Below, one piece after another: positions 24,201-36,905 of a DNA stretch of 64,000 nucleotides. Positions within the stretch are counted from its first letter, which is position 1, and the number at the start of each line of letters is the position of its first letter. Both the position numbers and the translations under genes were made by a program. The notes beneath the pieces were generated by a model that was given only the letters and a program-made list of their open reading frames with translations, searched no databases and was not told where the DNA came from. The stretch is from Mangifera indica (Eukaryota > Streptophyta > Magnoliopsida > Sapindales > Anacardiaceae): assembly GCF_011075055.1 (NCBI RefSeq), contig NC_058150.1:1860001-1924000 (forward strand). Direction: 5' to 3'.

Positions 24201-24601
24201 GTGTTATTATATAATTTGATATTACTTTATTTTTAATTTAAAATTATTTAATTATATGATAACATATTATTTGGGTACTAATTAGATACTAAAAAATAGT
24301 GGAACCTAGCATGAAAATACAACAGTAATTTCTCACTTTATAAATTCATGAAATCCGGGGCCTTTGGTATTACTTGTCTTTTTCCCTGTGTTTTGCTTTG
24401 CTTATAAATTGTGTATAGCCGTTAGTTGGCCAATTCCAAAGGGAAGCTGTCAAACAAACCCTTTCTTCAAAACCTTCACTTTCACTTCTCAGCTCCAAAC
24501 AGCGTCCCCGTCCTTCTATCCATCATCCATTTATATAAAATTATAATTATACATATATATACATATGCCTTCTTCCTCTACCATTTTCTTCTAAACCATC
24601 A
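21252..24601. other. Intergenic AT-rich region downstream of the type-II AHL gene
   Basis: This holds the AHL 3' flank and then strongly AT-rich DNA. A 71-codon open frame at 21476-21691 (+) has a proline-rich middle (SQPQSKPLSPIQPPH) and is followed at 21824-21844 by a run of 21 A. It is unassigned. From about 22000 the sequence is mostly A/T homopolymer-rich. One copy of the MITE-like family (about 24160-24300) is present. The SAUR promoter starts near 24350. Confidence 0.4.
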
Positions 24602-24979
24602 ATGGATTGCTTGGTCTTTCCCGTTTCAATTCTGAGAAAGCGCTCCCGCTTGGCCTATCACCCTCTCACACAAGAAGCTGGCTGCCTGGAGGCCGCAGCT
24701 GCTCCGCCGGTGACTGTTGTAGTGGGGAAGGAGAAAAAAGAGTTTCTGGTGGACCCTTTTGTGCTAGAAAAAAACCCTTTTAGGGTTTTGATGGATACAG
24801 TCACAAAGAAGGAGGAGAATAATACCATCGAAGAAGAAAACAAGGAAAAAAGAGTAATATTTGTGGACGTTGATGCAATTTTGTTTGAGCATATGCTGTG
24901 GCTGATGAACAACGATTGTTCTTCTTTGTTTCAGCTTAATGTCAGAGAGATTATTGACTTCTACGCTCAAGATTATTAG
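24602..24979 (+). CDS. SAUR-like protein, divergent, single exon
   Basis: The product is 125 residues, MDCLVFPVSILRKRSRLAYH to EIIDFYAQDY. The central block VTVVVGKEKKEFLVDPFVLE followed by NPFRVLMD corresponds to the SAUR domain opening (a beta strand ending in the xPxFxVxxxxLxxPxFxxLL pattern). VIFVDVDAILFEHMLWLMNN with DCSSLFQLNVREI matches the helix/strand and closing part. Two Lys/Glu-rich residues runs (about 80-92) interrupt the domain. Canonical SAURs inhibit PP2C.D phosphatases and so promote H+-ATPase activity and cell expansion. Whether this divergent form does so is unknown. It resembles a small conserved SAUR-like subgroup with MDxxVFPVSILRKRSRL starts. TATA-like TTTATATAAAA lies near 24530, about 70 bp upstream of the ATG. 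The ATG is the first after the TATA and starts the conserved N-terminus. Confidence 0.72.
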   Translation: MDCLVFPVSILRKRSRLAYHPLTQEAGCLEAAAAPPVTVVVGKEKKEFLVDPFVLEKNPFRVLMDTVTKKEENNTIEEENKEKRVIFVDVDAILFEHMLWLMNNDCSSLFQLNVREIIDFYAQDY

Positions 24980-25319
24980 ATTCTATATATATATATGGTT
25001 CTAAAAGTTAATTTGCAGAAGGGTTTCACAAATTTTATGTGTAATTTCCGATCAATCATTGTAACAAAAATTAATATATAGGTTAATACAAATACAATAG
25101 ATTCTTCTTTTATCATTTTCATTATTTCTCATTCTCGACGCCATGGTCTCTTACCTTTTTCATCAGTTTATGTAGATAAATTCCAGTATATATTATTTGT
25201 TAAGTATTTAATTTGCATATATTAAACAATTAATTAGTGCACAATATACTGCCTACTTAAATTGCAGATTGGCCAAAATAGTTGAGAGCACAGTGATTTA
25301 GAATTAATTAATTTAATCA

Positions 25320-25480
25320 AATTATGTATATCCAATTTTGAGTGTTTAATTAGATATCTAAATGATATGTTACCATATAATTAAATAATTTTAAATTAAA
25401 AATAAAAAATTTTTAATTATATATAATATATCATTTAAATATCTAATTAAATATTTAAAATTAAATAGTTACGTAGTGTT
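25320..25480. repeat. MITE-like inverted repeat, copy with well-preserved arms
   Basis: The left arm ATTTTGAGTGTTTAATTAGA with its continuation TATCTAAATGATATGT is matched in reverse complement by ATATATCATTTAAATATC and its continuation TAATTAAATATTTAAAAT. The pairing covers about 36 bp with few mismatches. The core is TTTTAAATTAAAAATAAA, shared with the other family members at 24.2, 27.1, 27.8, 30.7 and 59.9 kb. Confidence 0.65.
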
Positions 25481-27064
25481 TAATCTTTTTCTACTTCATC
25501 AACAGTAATAATTTACTAATCTGAGGCAGTTCTGTGGCAAATCTCTTGACACTTGTTCCTTTCTGCCAATTCCATTAACTTTGCATAATGAAATGGAACT
25601 GAAAATGGTCAAGGTAATGAATGATCAGCTTTAAGTTGTTGAGATTGACCACATCAGCCTCTTTCTCATAATCACAGCCTATAATCATTATAAATTTTAG
25701 AGATTTAAGTACTGACAGTTGCTTAGAAAAAAAGATTAAAATAATTGATGGGTGATGACCATCACTATCTCGATTTCTTTCCTAATTTAATGGGGTAATA
25801 TGAAATTATAGATAAACAATAAAAATCAATTGATTTTGATGACCTTTTCCAGGAAAATACATATGGATATGATTAGAGATTTAGAAAGAATTATAAAAAT
25901 TAAGATTCAATCAATTTTATCACCCTAATTAGACCAAGTGCCCTAACAACTAATAATAGATGGATGCTTAAGTATTGGCATTGGCCTATTCATCACCTCA
26001 TTAATAAGCTTTTGAATTCCACAAGAACCATCACCCAATTTCTATTGTTTGGTTTCAAATATACAAAACATTCCATATAAACACTTATGATCTTACTACT
26101 TATTTTAAAGAACAATAAAGTTATGTGTATATACTTTTAAATGTATAATTAAATACATAAATAATGTGTAATTATACGATCAGATCTTATTTTATACTTA
26201 ATATAAAATCACTCAATCACATAATAATATATTAACTATGTACTCAATTATATAATTAAAAAATAAAAAAAATGCATTAATTATTTCTCTTTAAAGAAAG
26301 TCATACGATGAATTTATATTTTTTAACAAAATATTATAACATATTTTATATTGACATGTAAATGATTAGTTGACATGGTTTTGTCCTTGTGACATATCTA
26401 TCTCTTTATTTATTAAGTATAAAACGTGATTTGGTAATTCATATTTGCTTAATGTATTAAAGGGGAAGGTTTCTTTTGAGATAAGTGGGAGACAAATAGA
26501 ACCACTCAATAATTTTTTATTTACTTATAATATATAATGATTTTTTATAGTGGAAAGAGGAAAACTAAGTAAAGTTGAAAAGTATAGAAATTATATAAAT
26601 AAAGTTAAAAAATATCCTTACCTTAGACTCTCTTAGAAACAAAGAAAATAAGATTATAAAAGGTGTGATTAAGATATTATTTATTATTATCATTATTATT
26701 ATCAATTCCTTGGCAAAAGCGTTTGGGCTATGCATTGGGTTTCCATTTGTATGACCCAACTTAACCTGAACCAAAATTTGCAAAAGGCAAATCCCATCTC
26801 AAGTGTTATTTATCCACAAAAAATTCAGTGTTTTTTCAAACTTATTTCTCTTTTAATACAATTTAGACTATGATTTTAAGTTTAAACCCAAGAAAATATG
26901 TGAAATATAATCTCTAATACAAGAAAGTTTTAGGTGATATGAATGTATTATACTAATCTAGGTTGAGGATGGAGAAATTAAGGTGGTGTTTTTTATTATT
27001 ATGTATTTATGTGTGTACACGCCCTTTGGTTTTACGAAAATGAGTGTTTACACCCTACAATCAC

Positions 27065-27235
27065 AAATGAGTAATATTATATGTATAAACTTATTCATAC
27101 AATACTATGTAATAATAATTGATTGAGTGATTTTAAAATAAAAGAAAAAAATAAATAATCACATCAATTTACACAAATAAGTTAATAAAATTTATTTATA
27201 TACATAGTTTTATTCATTACAAATATATCAAAGAT
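27065..27235. repeat. MITE-like inverted repeat element
   Basis: The start AATGAGTAATATTATATGTA and the end TTATATACATAGTTTTATTC with CATTA are imperfect inverted repeats. The core is GAGTGATTTTAAAATAAAAG. It is about 170 bp and has no coding capacity. The same ends and core recur at 30727-30925. Confidence 0.65.
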
Positions 27236-27485
27236 AATAATTTTTCTCGTGCCGATGGATGGTTATAAAATGTTTTAATAATTATTGTTAACTTAAAAGG
27301 TGGAAGCTCCTTATTGATTTATTGACTCTTTTAACTGATATTAGTTCTGATAAAGCTTTATACATATATATTGAGATGACTATTTTATTCACAAATTTTG
27401 TGATGAATCTCATTTTTCAAAGAGTTATGATCAATTTTGTTGGTGGCATCATTAGTTAAAAAAGAAAAAAAATAGTTACTCTAGC

Positions 27486-27490
<5 letters not shown>

Positions 27491-27541
<51 letters not shown>
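27491..27541. repeat. (TA)n microsatellite
   Basis: About 25 uninterrupted TA units. Confidence 0.95.
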
Positions 27542-27544
<3 letters not shown>

Positions 27545-27817
27545 CCTTATATTATGAAGAAAAAAATCAACAATCACCTTTGTAGTATAATCGTGGTACA
27601 ATATTTTAGAGCTATAAAGTGATTAAAATCCAGGAACTTCTCAATATATTTGATTTTGTCGTCCTGTCAAACACTACTTCTATCTTGTTCCTCAATGTTA
27701 TATTCTTCAAACAAAATATCCAAAAACAGAAAAAAATATTAATGGTCATGAAAATGTAAACAAATTGAAACATATATCTAAATTTTGAAATAAATGAGTT
27801 AGCATAAAAAATGAGTA

Positions 27818-27985
27818 ATATTATATGTATTTATTTTGAATACACAATTGGATACACACTTATAGTGTTATTATATGATTGAGTATAATTTTATCCTTAA
27901 TTTACAATCACTCAATTATATAATTATACACATTAAACATATATCTATTTATGTGTTCAAAATTGATAAACATAGTTTTGCTGAT
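27818..27985. repeat. MITE-like inverted repeat element
   Basis: TATGTATTTATTTTGAATAC near the left end is matched in inverted orientation by TGTGTTCAAAATTGATAAAC near the right end. The core CAATCACTCAATTATATAAT is shared, in either orientation, with copies at 26.1, 30.7, 34.8 and 59.9 kb. Confidence 0.6.
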
Positions 27986-30170
27986 AAAGAATACACAAAT
28001 TAGGGTTGGCATATTATGTGAACCCCAGTTCAGGTTTTTTTTTTTTTTTCCCAATTGGGGTGAAAAACCACCAAAACCAGAGAATTTTATATCAACTATA
28101 AGGTTTTTTTAATTGTTTCTTTGTTGTTTATATGTTACTTTCTCATTTTATACCTCTCTACATTCATTAAACGATTTAGGGACCTAAAATAACACACATT
28201 ACACCATTTAAACGCCTCTATATACTAAAACAATATATATGTACATTAATAATAATTAAATCAAATCAATAACAATACACAATTATTCTAGTTTGAAATA
28301 ATCGAATTGAAAGTTAGTGTTAATCTTAATACATAGATGTAATGATCTTTCTAGCTTTATTTTTTTGTTTAAATGTGAAATATTGTAAATGAGAAATTGA
28401 TGTGGATAAGGTTTAGGGTTTAGTTTAATGTTTTATTAGAATGTTCCAAATGAAGACCAAATTGTATTTAATTAACTTAATTAGTTATGTTAGTATAAGA
28501 TTATTGTCATCGGTTATTTTCATATAAACCTCATACATTTTAGTAAATTTATTAACATTCCATAATTTTTAATTAAATGTTCACCTTTTTCAATTGAGAC
28601 ATTCTTTCATGTGAGAAAATCAGATCATATAATGATGCTCCCAAGAGGCACAAATCAAGCCCTTGCTTTTCCCAATTAGTTTAATTAATTAATCATGAGA
28701 TAAATTTGAAAGTTATGTTAAGAACTGTTTACAACACCATTAATTTCATAGCACATTAATGTCAAAATCATTTTCATGTTACAAAATCATGTATATACAT
28801 ATATAGGATGTAGTTTAATTGATTAATTAAGATTAATATAACAATTGAAATAATTAAGCCCGTTAACTCTTCCATGATCAGTAAACACAAACTAAATTAA
28901 CACTATTATTTCACGTAAAAAAAAAAGGATATAAATAAATTAAAGTGTCATTGGACATTGTGTATTAGTTAATTAAAGCTTAATTTAATCTAAGCATGAA
29001 CTTTGCGCTTTGAGAATTGAATATAAAATTCAACTGACCTTGATTATCTACAAAGATGACAGCTTAATGTAAGCATAAATATATAGATATAGGTTAGGCA
29101 TAATTATATATATTATATATAACACAAGAGCCGGCCTTCTCGTGCTTCAATCCAGCTTTTCTTAATCATTATTCCAACTCTTTATCCTTCTAAAGCTAAT
29201 TAAGATCTCCATTAATCATATAATTCAAATGATAATTAAAGATCAGAATTTGATAATTAATCACACTTCAACAAGCTACAAATTGAAGCAGATGAAATTT
29301 GTCTAATAATAAAAAGATCTCCCCAACAGAAGGGATATGGAGGTTTCATGGTGTTATATTAATTATCTAGTAACTCATCCATCATTCAAACTGTAATTAG
29401 TCGAAAGATGATCTGAGAAACCACAAAAGGAAAAATTAATTAATCTTAAGCATAATCTGAAACTAAAGTGCTTTAAGGAATCAAATGCAGTTCTTCCAGG
29501 ATAAGCACTATGAGATTTCGTTACATCAACTTTCATTATCAGTAGGAGAATTATCAGCTTGCAAAGCATACACTTTCTCCATTAACACGGAACCTACCTA
29601 GGCATGCTAGCTGCTGCATACAGATTCGCTGCGGAGAATAAAGGCAGCTGACAATTCATCTTTTTTACTTATAATATTTGAGCCTCCGTTTTCACTTCCA
29701 TATAAATTAAACCTAATTGCCCATGATCAGCAACCTGATCGTGACTGATGTTAATGACTTTAATCTTCACTCAAGGGTTACTTGCTGCTTCAAAAGCAGG
29801 CAAGAATGGCAATAATTAATCTTTTAATATGTCAAGAACTTAAGATTCAACAGGAAATTGATCATAAATATATATATATAAATTGCTGTCTCATAATTAA
29901 CAAAGATCATCCAATCTTTTGAAGAGAATGATTCGAGATATTAAACCAATTAAGCTCTAAAGAGAAAGAAAGTCTAATCTAAATGTATACAGTATGAAAT
30001 ATTTCGTGGTTAATTAACTAAACACACCCAAAAGAATTGACTAGCCGATAGAATAGATATTATTTTAGATTTTAAACAGACCACTTTGAAGTTACTAATT
30101 ATATGCCTGAGAACAGTAGTATTATCCCACTTGAAGATGCTTAGTATGTAATTAATATGATTAAAGTGGT

Positions 30171-30173
<3 letters not shown>

Positions 30174-30246
<73 letters not shown>
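30174..30246. repeat. (TA)n microsatellite
   Basis: A run of about 35 TA units, the longest dinucleotide array in the window. Confidence 0.95.
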
Positions 30247-30250
<4 letters not shown>

Positions 30251-30726
30251 GCAAAGAGAAGATCAAGAGATCATGAAGAAGCACAAGTAGCTACAGTGAA
30301 GAGACAAGTATATATGCAAACACAATATTCGATGAAGAAGAAGAAATTATTGTCATCAATGGGGAAGGAAGAGACATGATATAGATAGAACTACATTGTT
30401 TCTAATTTTGTGTGCTTCTCTTCCAGTGAGTTAAGTGCCTAACCACTGAGTGTGTTAATTAAGAGAAATAATGGCTTTCCTTCTATTTCAACACTGTCCT
30501 TTTGATTCCCCAATAGATATATTAAGTATCAAGAATAACATTGGTATCTGAGTAGATGATCACCATTATAAATGCCAATTGTTCAAGCTGATCGAACGCC
30601 TCAACTATACAAAATGGATGAACTACAGATATATAACAGAGAGATAGAGACCAAAAGTTCTTAAAGGTAGTTAAACCAAAATTCCTATATCGGAGACAGA
30701 GACTAAGTATATTATAACACTAATGA

Positions 30727-30925
30727 AAAGAGTAATACTATATATACAAACAAATTATTTTAATTTATCTATATAATTTGATGTGATAACATATGATTAA
30801 GTAATTTTAAAATAAAAAAAAATGTAAATAATCATATTACTCAATTATATATTAACACATAAGTTGATATAAGTAAGTTAGTTAAATTTATTTATAATTT
30901 ATTTATACTTATAGTTTTATTCCTA
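30727..30925. repeat. MITE-like inverted repeat element
   Basis: The start GAGTAATACTATATATACAA and the end TTTATACTTATAGTTTTATT with CC form imperfect terminal inverted repeats. The internal sequence is close to the 27065-27235 copy. Confidence 0.6.
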
Positions 30926-31806
30926 ATGAAAATATTAATTTGCATACGGAAGAACATAGTTTTGGCTTTATTTCAAAAGAACATAGTATTATAAATCTTG
31001 AAGCCTTTGGGGAATGTCATTAAATGGAAAACAAGATGGAAAGGATCATTTCCAAGAAAACTAGAACAAGAGCAATAAAATCACCCCTTCTATCATTAAT
31101 GAATTTTTGTTGGTTGGGAGACGACACCAGCTCCTTCCAACAAAAAAGAATTCTCCATTGAGAAAATCCTTGCTCTTTTGTTTATGTTTTTTACACTGTT
31201 GTATTTATTCTCTCCTGAAAACAATGGACAAAAGAAACAAAACTCAAACCTATGTATACTGCCAAATCATGCAAAGATTTGCTTAATTAGAACTCTTTAT
31301 ATGGTAACCGTAAAAAACCCAATAAATACTCTATATGAACAAATAAAGAAAAAAAATTATTGTACCAGTTGGTCTATATATGGAAAGTTAGATGAGATCC
31401 TGCTAATGGAAGACAGAAGAAATGAAACCCTAGTTGATTGATAAAGAGAATCTCAGTTTGTAAACATAATAAGGTTATATCCTCAAACGATTGATTTCTT
31501 ATAAGAGAGAAGAGAATTCCACCATTAACAAGAAGACTATTTCCATAATCAGTACAGTTCAAAAAGCCAAGAAGAAGAGAAGAAAGTAACAACGAAAAAA
31601 AAGCCCTAAAATTAACATGAACAAGAAGGAGAAGAAGTAACAAGAAACAAAGCTGAGGATAATAGTACATAAATCTCTGACCTTTTTTCTTATCCAAGAA
31701 TCCAACTCGCTCACCCAATGTAAAGCAGTGCTCCAACACAGCTAGAATCAATTTCACATCCATAGATCATATTAAGTCAAGTAATTTTACCGCTAATTCG
31801 TTTTCA

Positions 31807-32673
31807 TCAAAACGGAGGCCTGACGCCTGCGTTTCCTGCCCATCCATCCACCGGCAATTGCACATTTGGAGGCATATTTAGAGGCAAATTAAAGAACGGG
31901 AGACCCCCAGAAGCCGGCCCCGCCGCACCTGCATCTGCAAACAAGTTATTCCCGCCTCCACCGCCGCCACCACTACTCTGCATCTGCAACTGCTCATCCT
32001 CATCCAACGGTAGCCTCTCATACGCCACATTTGTAAAAGACGCTGCAATTACAATCACAGGCCCCGCCGCCGTGAGCTCCCCCACCACGCTACCACCAAC
32101 AACTTGTCCTTGACCTCCAGCCAAAAAGATTGTCAAGCTCGTTGCACCTGGAGGAGCCGGTGGTGGAAGAAAAGACCCAGAAAGAGATAAAATTTCGAAT
32201 CTTCCATGAAGAGTCACTACTGCTCCAGCTGCCGCTGGTTGTCTTATACTCACGTTAGTGACCGTTCCGCTTCCACTGAGCACACAGATTCCCCGCTGCC
32301 TTCTCCGGGCGTAGTTCGCCACACAGTCAAACACATCGCACCCATTCCCCACCTCAAGAATGTGGGCTCGAAGAGTGTTGGCGCTCTCCCGAGTGATTAT
32401 AACGGGAGGTTTCAGTTTGTTTTTCGAACCCGGAGGACGACCTCTGGGCCGACGAGCCATAAGGTCTCCATGGCCCGAGCTCACTGCGCCAACGAGGTCA
32501 AGCCCTTGATGATCAACGCCGTCGTTGTTGTGATACTGATCGCCGCCGGCTCCCGAACCAACTCGATTGTTGTTGTGGTCGTGGTCTTCAGGCTCAGGTT
32601 GATGTTGAAGGTGAAGATCGGGTCTATGAAGCTGAACGTAGCGAGAAGATGTCCCTAAATCCAAACCGGCCAT
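31807..32673 (-). CDS. AT-hook motif nuclear-localized protein, clade A (AHL23-like), intronless
   Basis: The product is 288 residues from ATG at 32673 ([20 protein letters not shown]). An upstream in-frame ATG (32712) would add 13 residues, but MAGLDLG is the conserved start. A His/Asn/Gly-rich N-terminus is followed by one AT-hook, [13 protein letters not shown] (about 74-86). The type-A PPC domain (about 100-225) includes [60 protein letters not shown] and [20 protein letters not shown]. The C-terminus is Gly-rich and ends VRPPF. Absence of introns and LRAHILE mark a type-I, clade-A AHL. From memory the closest Arabidopsis protein is AHL23 (At4g17800). These proteins form PPC oligomers, bind AT-rich DNA and repress growth, for example hypocotyl elongation. 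The leader contains a long GAA/CTT repeat. Confidence 0.95.
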   Translation of the reverse strand: MAGLDLGTSSRYVQLHRPDLHLQHQPEPEDHDHNNNRVGSGAGGDQYHNNDGVDHQGLDLVGAVSSGHGDLMARRPRGRPPGSKNKLKPPVIITRESANTLRAHILEVGNGCDVFDCVANYARRRQRGICVLSGSGTVTNVSIRQPAAAGAVVTLHGRFEILSLSGSFLPPPAPPGATSLTIFLAGGQGQVVGGSVVGELTAAGPVIVIAASFTNVAYERLPLDEDEQLQMQSSGGGGGGGNNLFADAGAAGPASGGLPFFNLPLNMPPNVQLPVDGWAGNAGVRPPF

Positions 32674-32865
32674 GCGAACATGAAAAGAAAACAGAAAACA
32701 AGGAAAACACAAGATTAAAATAAAAATAAAAAACTGTTTTGGGGTTTATTTTTTATAAACAAGAAAGGGAAAGGGAAGGTTCCTGTATTCGAAGAATAAT
32801 AGATTTCAATAGAGAAAGATAAAATTTTTATTTTTATTTCTTTCTTTTTTAAAAACAAAACAACA

Positions 32866-32956
32866 ACAACAACAAGAAGAGGAGAAGATCGAGTGCAAAG
32901 AAAGGAAAGGCAAGAAGAAGAAGAAGAAGAGAAGAAGAAGAAGAAGAAGAAAGGAG
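32866..32956 (-). repeat. GAA/CTT-rich microsatellite in the presumed leader or promoter of the AHL23-like gene
   Basis: On the plus strand there are ACAACAACAACAACAAGAAG and AAGAAGAAGAAGAAGA-type runs, interrupted by AGGAGAGGAG. In the direction of the AHL gene this is a CTT/CT-rich pyrimidine tract 190-290 bp upstream of the ATG, as is common in plant 5' leaders. Confidence 0.85.
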
Positions 32957-34794
32957 AGGAGACACAAACAGCCTTAAAACGCAGTCATTTATCTCACTTT
33001 TAAATATTTACATATAGTTCCAAATTTTTAACATTTTAATTTCTTTTTTATTATTTTCATAAATATATATTCAATATACAATCTGAACCCCATTTACAGT
33101 GCGTGAAGCCAACGCGATAGCAAATTGACAAGTAGTTGGTTTAATAAAAAAAATAAAAAGCTTCTTAAGTTAACTTCATTTTGCATATTTTTTATATTAT
33201 TTATTTATTTATTTATTTAAAACTAGTCTTGTTTTTGTCGACTACATTGAAATGCATGACAAATTATTAAATTACAGTTATGAATTAGTTTTTAATTAGA
33301 TATTCCTAAATAATGTTTAAAAAATGTTACTTTTGTGATAATAATATTATAAATAAAATCATAAAATATATAATATTAAAAAAGAAAAAAATAATTGGGT
33401 CGTTGGTTTCACGCGAAAAGAAAGAAATATAGAGTGAAAAAACCCTAGAGGAGGGAGATTGTGTTGCGTGGGTGGGGTTACAAGGTCATGTGGGTTTGAA
33501 CTTTGAACCATAATGAAGAGGATTAGCTTAATTAACCATGGTTAAGTCGGATTAAGTTGACCGAGTTTGGTTAAGTATATGGGAGGACAGGGACAGTTTT
33601 GTTTGTTTAAATTAATTGATTAAAATTATTGGAGGGGAATGGGCAAGTGGGGGGCTGACGCAGCGGCGCGTGGGTCCTACTTTTGTCGTTCTCCTCCTCC
33701 CACCCACCTTGAATGGTCCTCTTCCTCTAGCCGTCACTCCCACCACCCTTTGCTTGACTGCCTCAATTCTCCTTAATTTTAATTGTATAATTATTAATTA
33801 ATTAAGATCATCCATTAGTCTGCATTTTGCTTTCATACTCATATATTAGCCCATGGATAATTTGTTTTAAATATATATAACTATATTTAAAAGAATTTTT
33901 CAATAAATAATTAATTGTATAACTTGTTTTTTTTATATTTATTTTATAAATATATTATATATATTTCATATTTATTTTATAATTTTATATTATATTCTTG
34001 AAAACTATAATTCAATTAATTATATTAAATAATATATATTTAAAAGTAAATAATTTTAATATGTTTAAATTATAATTCAAATTAGACTAAACCGTATTTT
34101 TTTTAGTTTGATTTGATTTAAAAAATTTTCAAATCACTTTTTTCAGTTTTGTTTAAAAAAAACTATCAAATCGCATCAAATTGGATCGTGTATACCCTGT
34201 TATTTCCTGTTTTTAAAACCAACTATTATAAAAAAAAAAAAAAATCTTATGAAAATACGTTTTGGTAGAATCTTAAAAAGATTAAAAAACATTAATTTTC
34301 AGATACAACCTTTAAAAAAATAATAATAATAGAAAGAGCTTAAAAAGTCTACAAGGAAAATTTAACTTTGCACATGCATTATATTTGTTGTATTATCATC
34401 ATCAACACCGTCGAAAGAGAAAGCCTAACTAATCACAACTGTAGAGATGCTCTGACCAGGCCATCCAATCTTCTCCTAATAAATACAAGAGATGCTAAAT
34501 AATGTTTACAAGTCAATTATCCAATTTCAGTTGGTCGATTATGTGTTAATTAATGTTTAATGTAAACCCTAATTAAATTCAGGTGTACATTGGATACCAT
34601 ACCACACGTTCAGGAACCATATTAATGCTCTTATTAAATAGGTTAATTGATAAATATTTTAAATAGATCGCGACCTTAAATTGCTAAATATTATAAGTAC
34701 CATTACAAATAAACGCAAATTAAGCGGTTTCACATCTTGAGTTAGTATGAAATTACAATTGACTTATGACTTAATTATATCATAATTAAACAAT

Positions 34795-34975
34795 AGATCA
34801 ACAGTATACACATCCATTTTAGATATATAAATAAATACACATTTATGTGTATTATTATGTAATTGAATATTACTTTATCTTAAATTCAAAATCATACAAT
34901 CACGTAATGATACATATAAATATGTAAATATTTATGTATCTAAAATGAAGACACATAATTTTATTATAAAAGATA
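34795..34975. repeat. MITE-like element (same family as 27.8 kb)
   Basis: CATTTTAGATATATAAATAA on the left is matched in inverted orientation by TATTTATGTATCTAAAATG on the right. The middle contains an AAATTCAAAATCATACAATC core related to the other copies. Confidence 0.55.
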
Positions 34976-36488
34976 ATAAAACTTGTGTATAAATATAAAC
35001 ATGACATCAGTAATTACGATATATTCTTATAGCTAATTTTAAAGTATTTTATTATTGAAACCTCACTCGTATTGATTGGATAGATTTAAGGTTAGAATTC
35101 AAACTTTTTTTTGTAATTTTAATATTTTATTAGTTTTACTAATTTTAAATTTACTGTTAAAAAAGTTTAGTTAGCCATTAATTGTTATTATTAAATTATT
35201 CATCCTCAAACAAATTAATCATATATTAATCAGTCAAATCCATTAATGGAGACATTGAATCTCAACAGTGCCAAATAAGACCTCAATTTTATTCGTCAAA
35301 TTAGAAAATTATAGATGGCATAGTCCAAGAAAACACCAAGAAGTTTCTTCTAACCATAGCCCTTCTGATGTATATAATATGTGAAAGTTTAGGAATCCTG
35401 TAGTTTTCATTCTTATTAAATAGTAAATTAAATCATTATCATCAATCTTCTTTCTGTGATGGCTTCATTGTTTATTCTATATTTTAAGGAAACGTTTTTT
35501 GTAATAAAAAACTATTATGGTGGGTTTCAATCTGGCCTTGTTGTATAAATTCATCAATCTAAAGTTGGCATTGGTTCAATTTTTTATAATAATTTGAGGG
35601 TTTTGAGTGAAAAAAAAAAAATAAGAAGGAGATGGGTTTTATTTTTTTTTTTAATAAAATATTTACAATATGGCCGTGCCCTATATCAATTATTGTTGAT
35701 TTTTTTTTATATAACAAAGAACTCTATTTAAATCATTATCACATTAGGTCAGAATCAATCACATTCAATAAGATAAATCTCGATTCTAGTAAACAACTTC
35801 ATAATTACTGAACCAAATAAATCAAGAATTTAATTTTGATATGTTAACTCATACTTTCTTGTATATAGAATTTTATCTTTTATCATTCAAACTACTTTGG
35901 GATCATCATTGATGATTTTTGCAGTCTCAAAAGTTCATTTTTAAACAAATGAAACATATATTTATGGGGTTGAATTAATTAACATGATTTGTACTATATT
36001 TACACTTAATTTATTGAATGATTGATTATATTATGTTAATTAAGCATACGTTAAAATGTTACAATGCAAATATATATTTATTTATGGAACATGAATAATA
36101 AAATTATTTTAATTTTAAGTTTGTCTGGATTGCATTGGAACAATCGTTATGGATAAACCATTTAATAAGGGGAAGTTTGTTAATTAATAATTTCTTTGGT
36201 AAGCAGCTAGCACTGATTTCATATAATCGGTAGCTCTAAAAGAGATTGTATGCTTAATAGTTTGAAATGAAGCAGCCTCAAAACATATTGCATTAACCCA
36301 TCAACATGAATTTTCGGCTCAAGGAATTTTCTTTTATACTTAAATCATGTGTTTATGGATTAATTAATATAGATGAACAAAAGTGAGTTAGTAGCAACGC
36401 TTAAGCAATCAATACGCGAAGTCTCTCTCTCTCTCTCTGTCTCTCATCAGTATGACTAGGGACCATGGGTGGATCTCAGCAGGGTTAG

Positions 36489-36905
36489 TTTGAGTGTAGT
36501 TGTAAACTCAATTCGAATAAGTTCAATTTAAACAGGCATGAGCTTAGAAAATTTGTATTGTCAAGCTTAAACACAAGTTTAATTCGAGTTTGGGAGTATT
36601 TGGTTCACCAATTTTGCAATTCTAAAAAAGTTATATTTGAATATACTAAAATAATATTATTTTGACCAATACTTATTAAAACGATATTATTTTAATCGAT
36701 TTTAACTTAACTACAATACTAGTCAATCTCAACTATATATTATAATTAAACTTAAGTCAAATTGTCCTCACACTTAGCCGAGTTTGAAACTGATTTGAGA
36801 GAACTCGTCAAACTTAAACCTAAAGTTAAACTCAACTCTTTAAAACTAAGTTGAACTCAAACTACTTTAAGTTTGAACTCAATTCAATTCGAATTCACCT
36901 CTATT
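36489..36905. repeat. Dispersed repeat rich in (T)TTGAATTC / GAACTCAA motifs, copy 1
   Basis: Both flanks are built from alternating AACTCAA/TTGAATTC-like words. The centre has AAAACGATATTATTTTAATC, a near-palindrome. The same architecture and core recur at about 39350-39715, 40125-40375 (AAAACGATATTATTTTATAT) and, with a lost core, at 41885-42300 and 43045-43215. Non-coding; probably a non-autonomous element of unknown class. Confidence 0.6.

Larger units (their letters stand above)
24980..31806. other. Long AT-rich intergenic region without a recognised gene
   Basis: No coding region is supported over 6.8 kb. The region contains several members of a MITE-like family (separate entries), TA microsatellites at 27491-27541 and about 30174-30246, and short TTAATTAA-rich stretches. 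A non-homopolymeric patch at about 29400-29830 with little structure is unexplained. I searched it by eye for common plant miRNA sequences and found none. Confidence 0.5.

Noticed and set aside
29400..29830. Possible microRNA precursor
   Set aside because: The patch is less AT-rich than its surroundings, but I found no sequence of a conserved plant miRNA (for example 156, 160, 164, 166, 167, 172, 319, 390, 396) and no long imperfect hairpin.
31374..31763. 129-codon minus frame downstream of the AHL23-like gene
   Set aside because: Leu/Phe-rich low-complexity reading of the 3' flank with no family resemblance.
32206..32658. 150-codon plus frame
   Set aside because: It is antisense to the GC-rich AHL23-like coding region, a typical shadow.
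33616..33801. 61-codon plus frame upstream of the AHL23-like gene
   Set aside because: Low-complexity reading in promoter-proximal DNA without conserved features.
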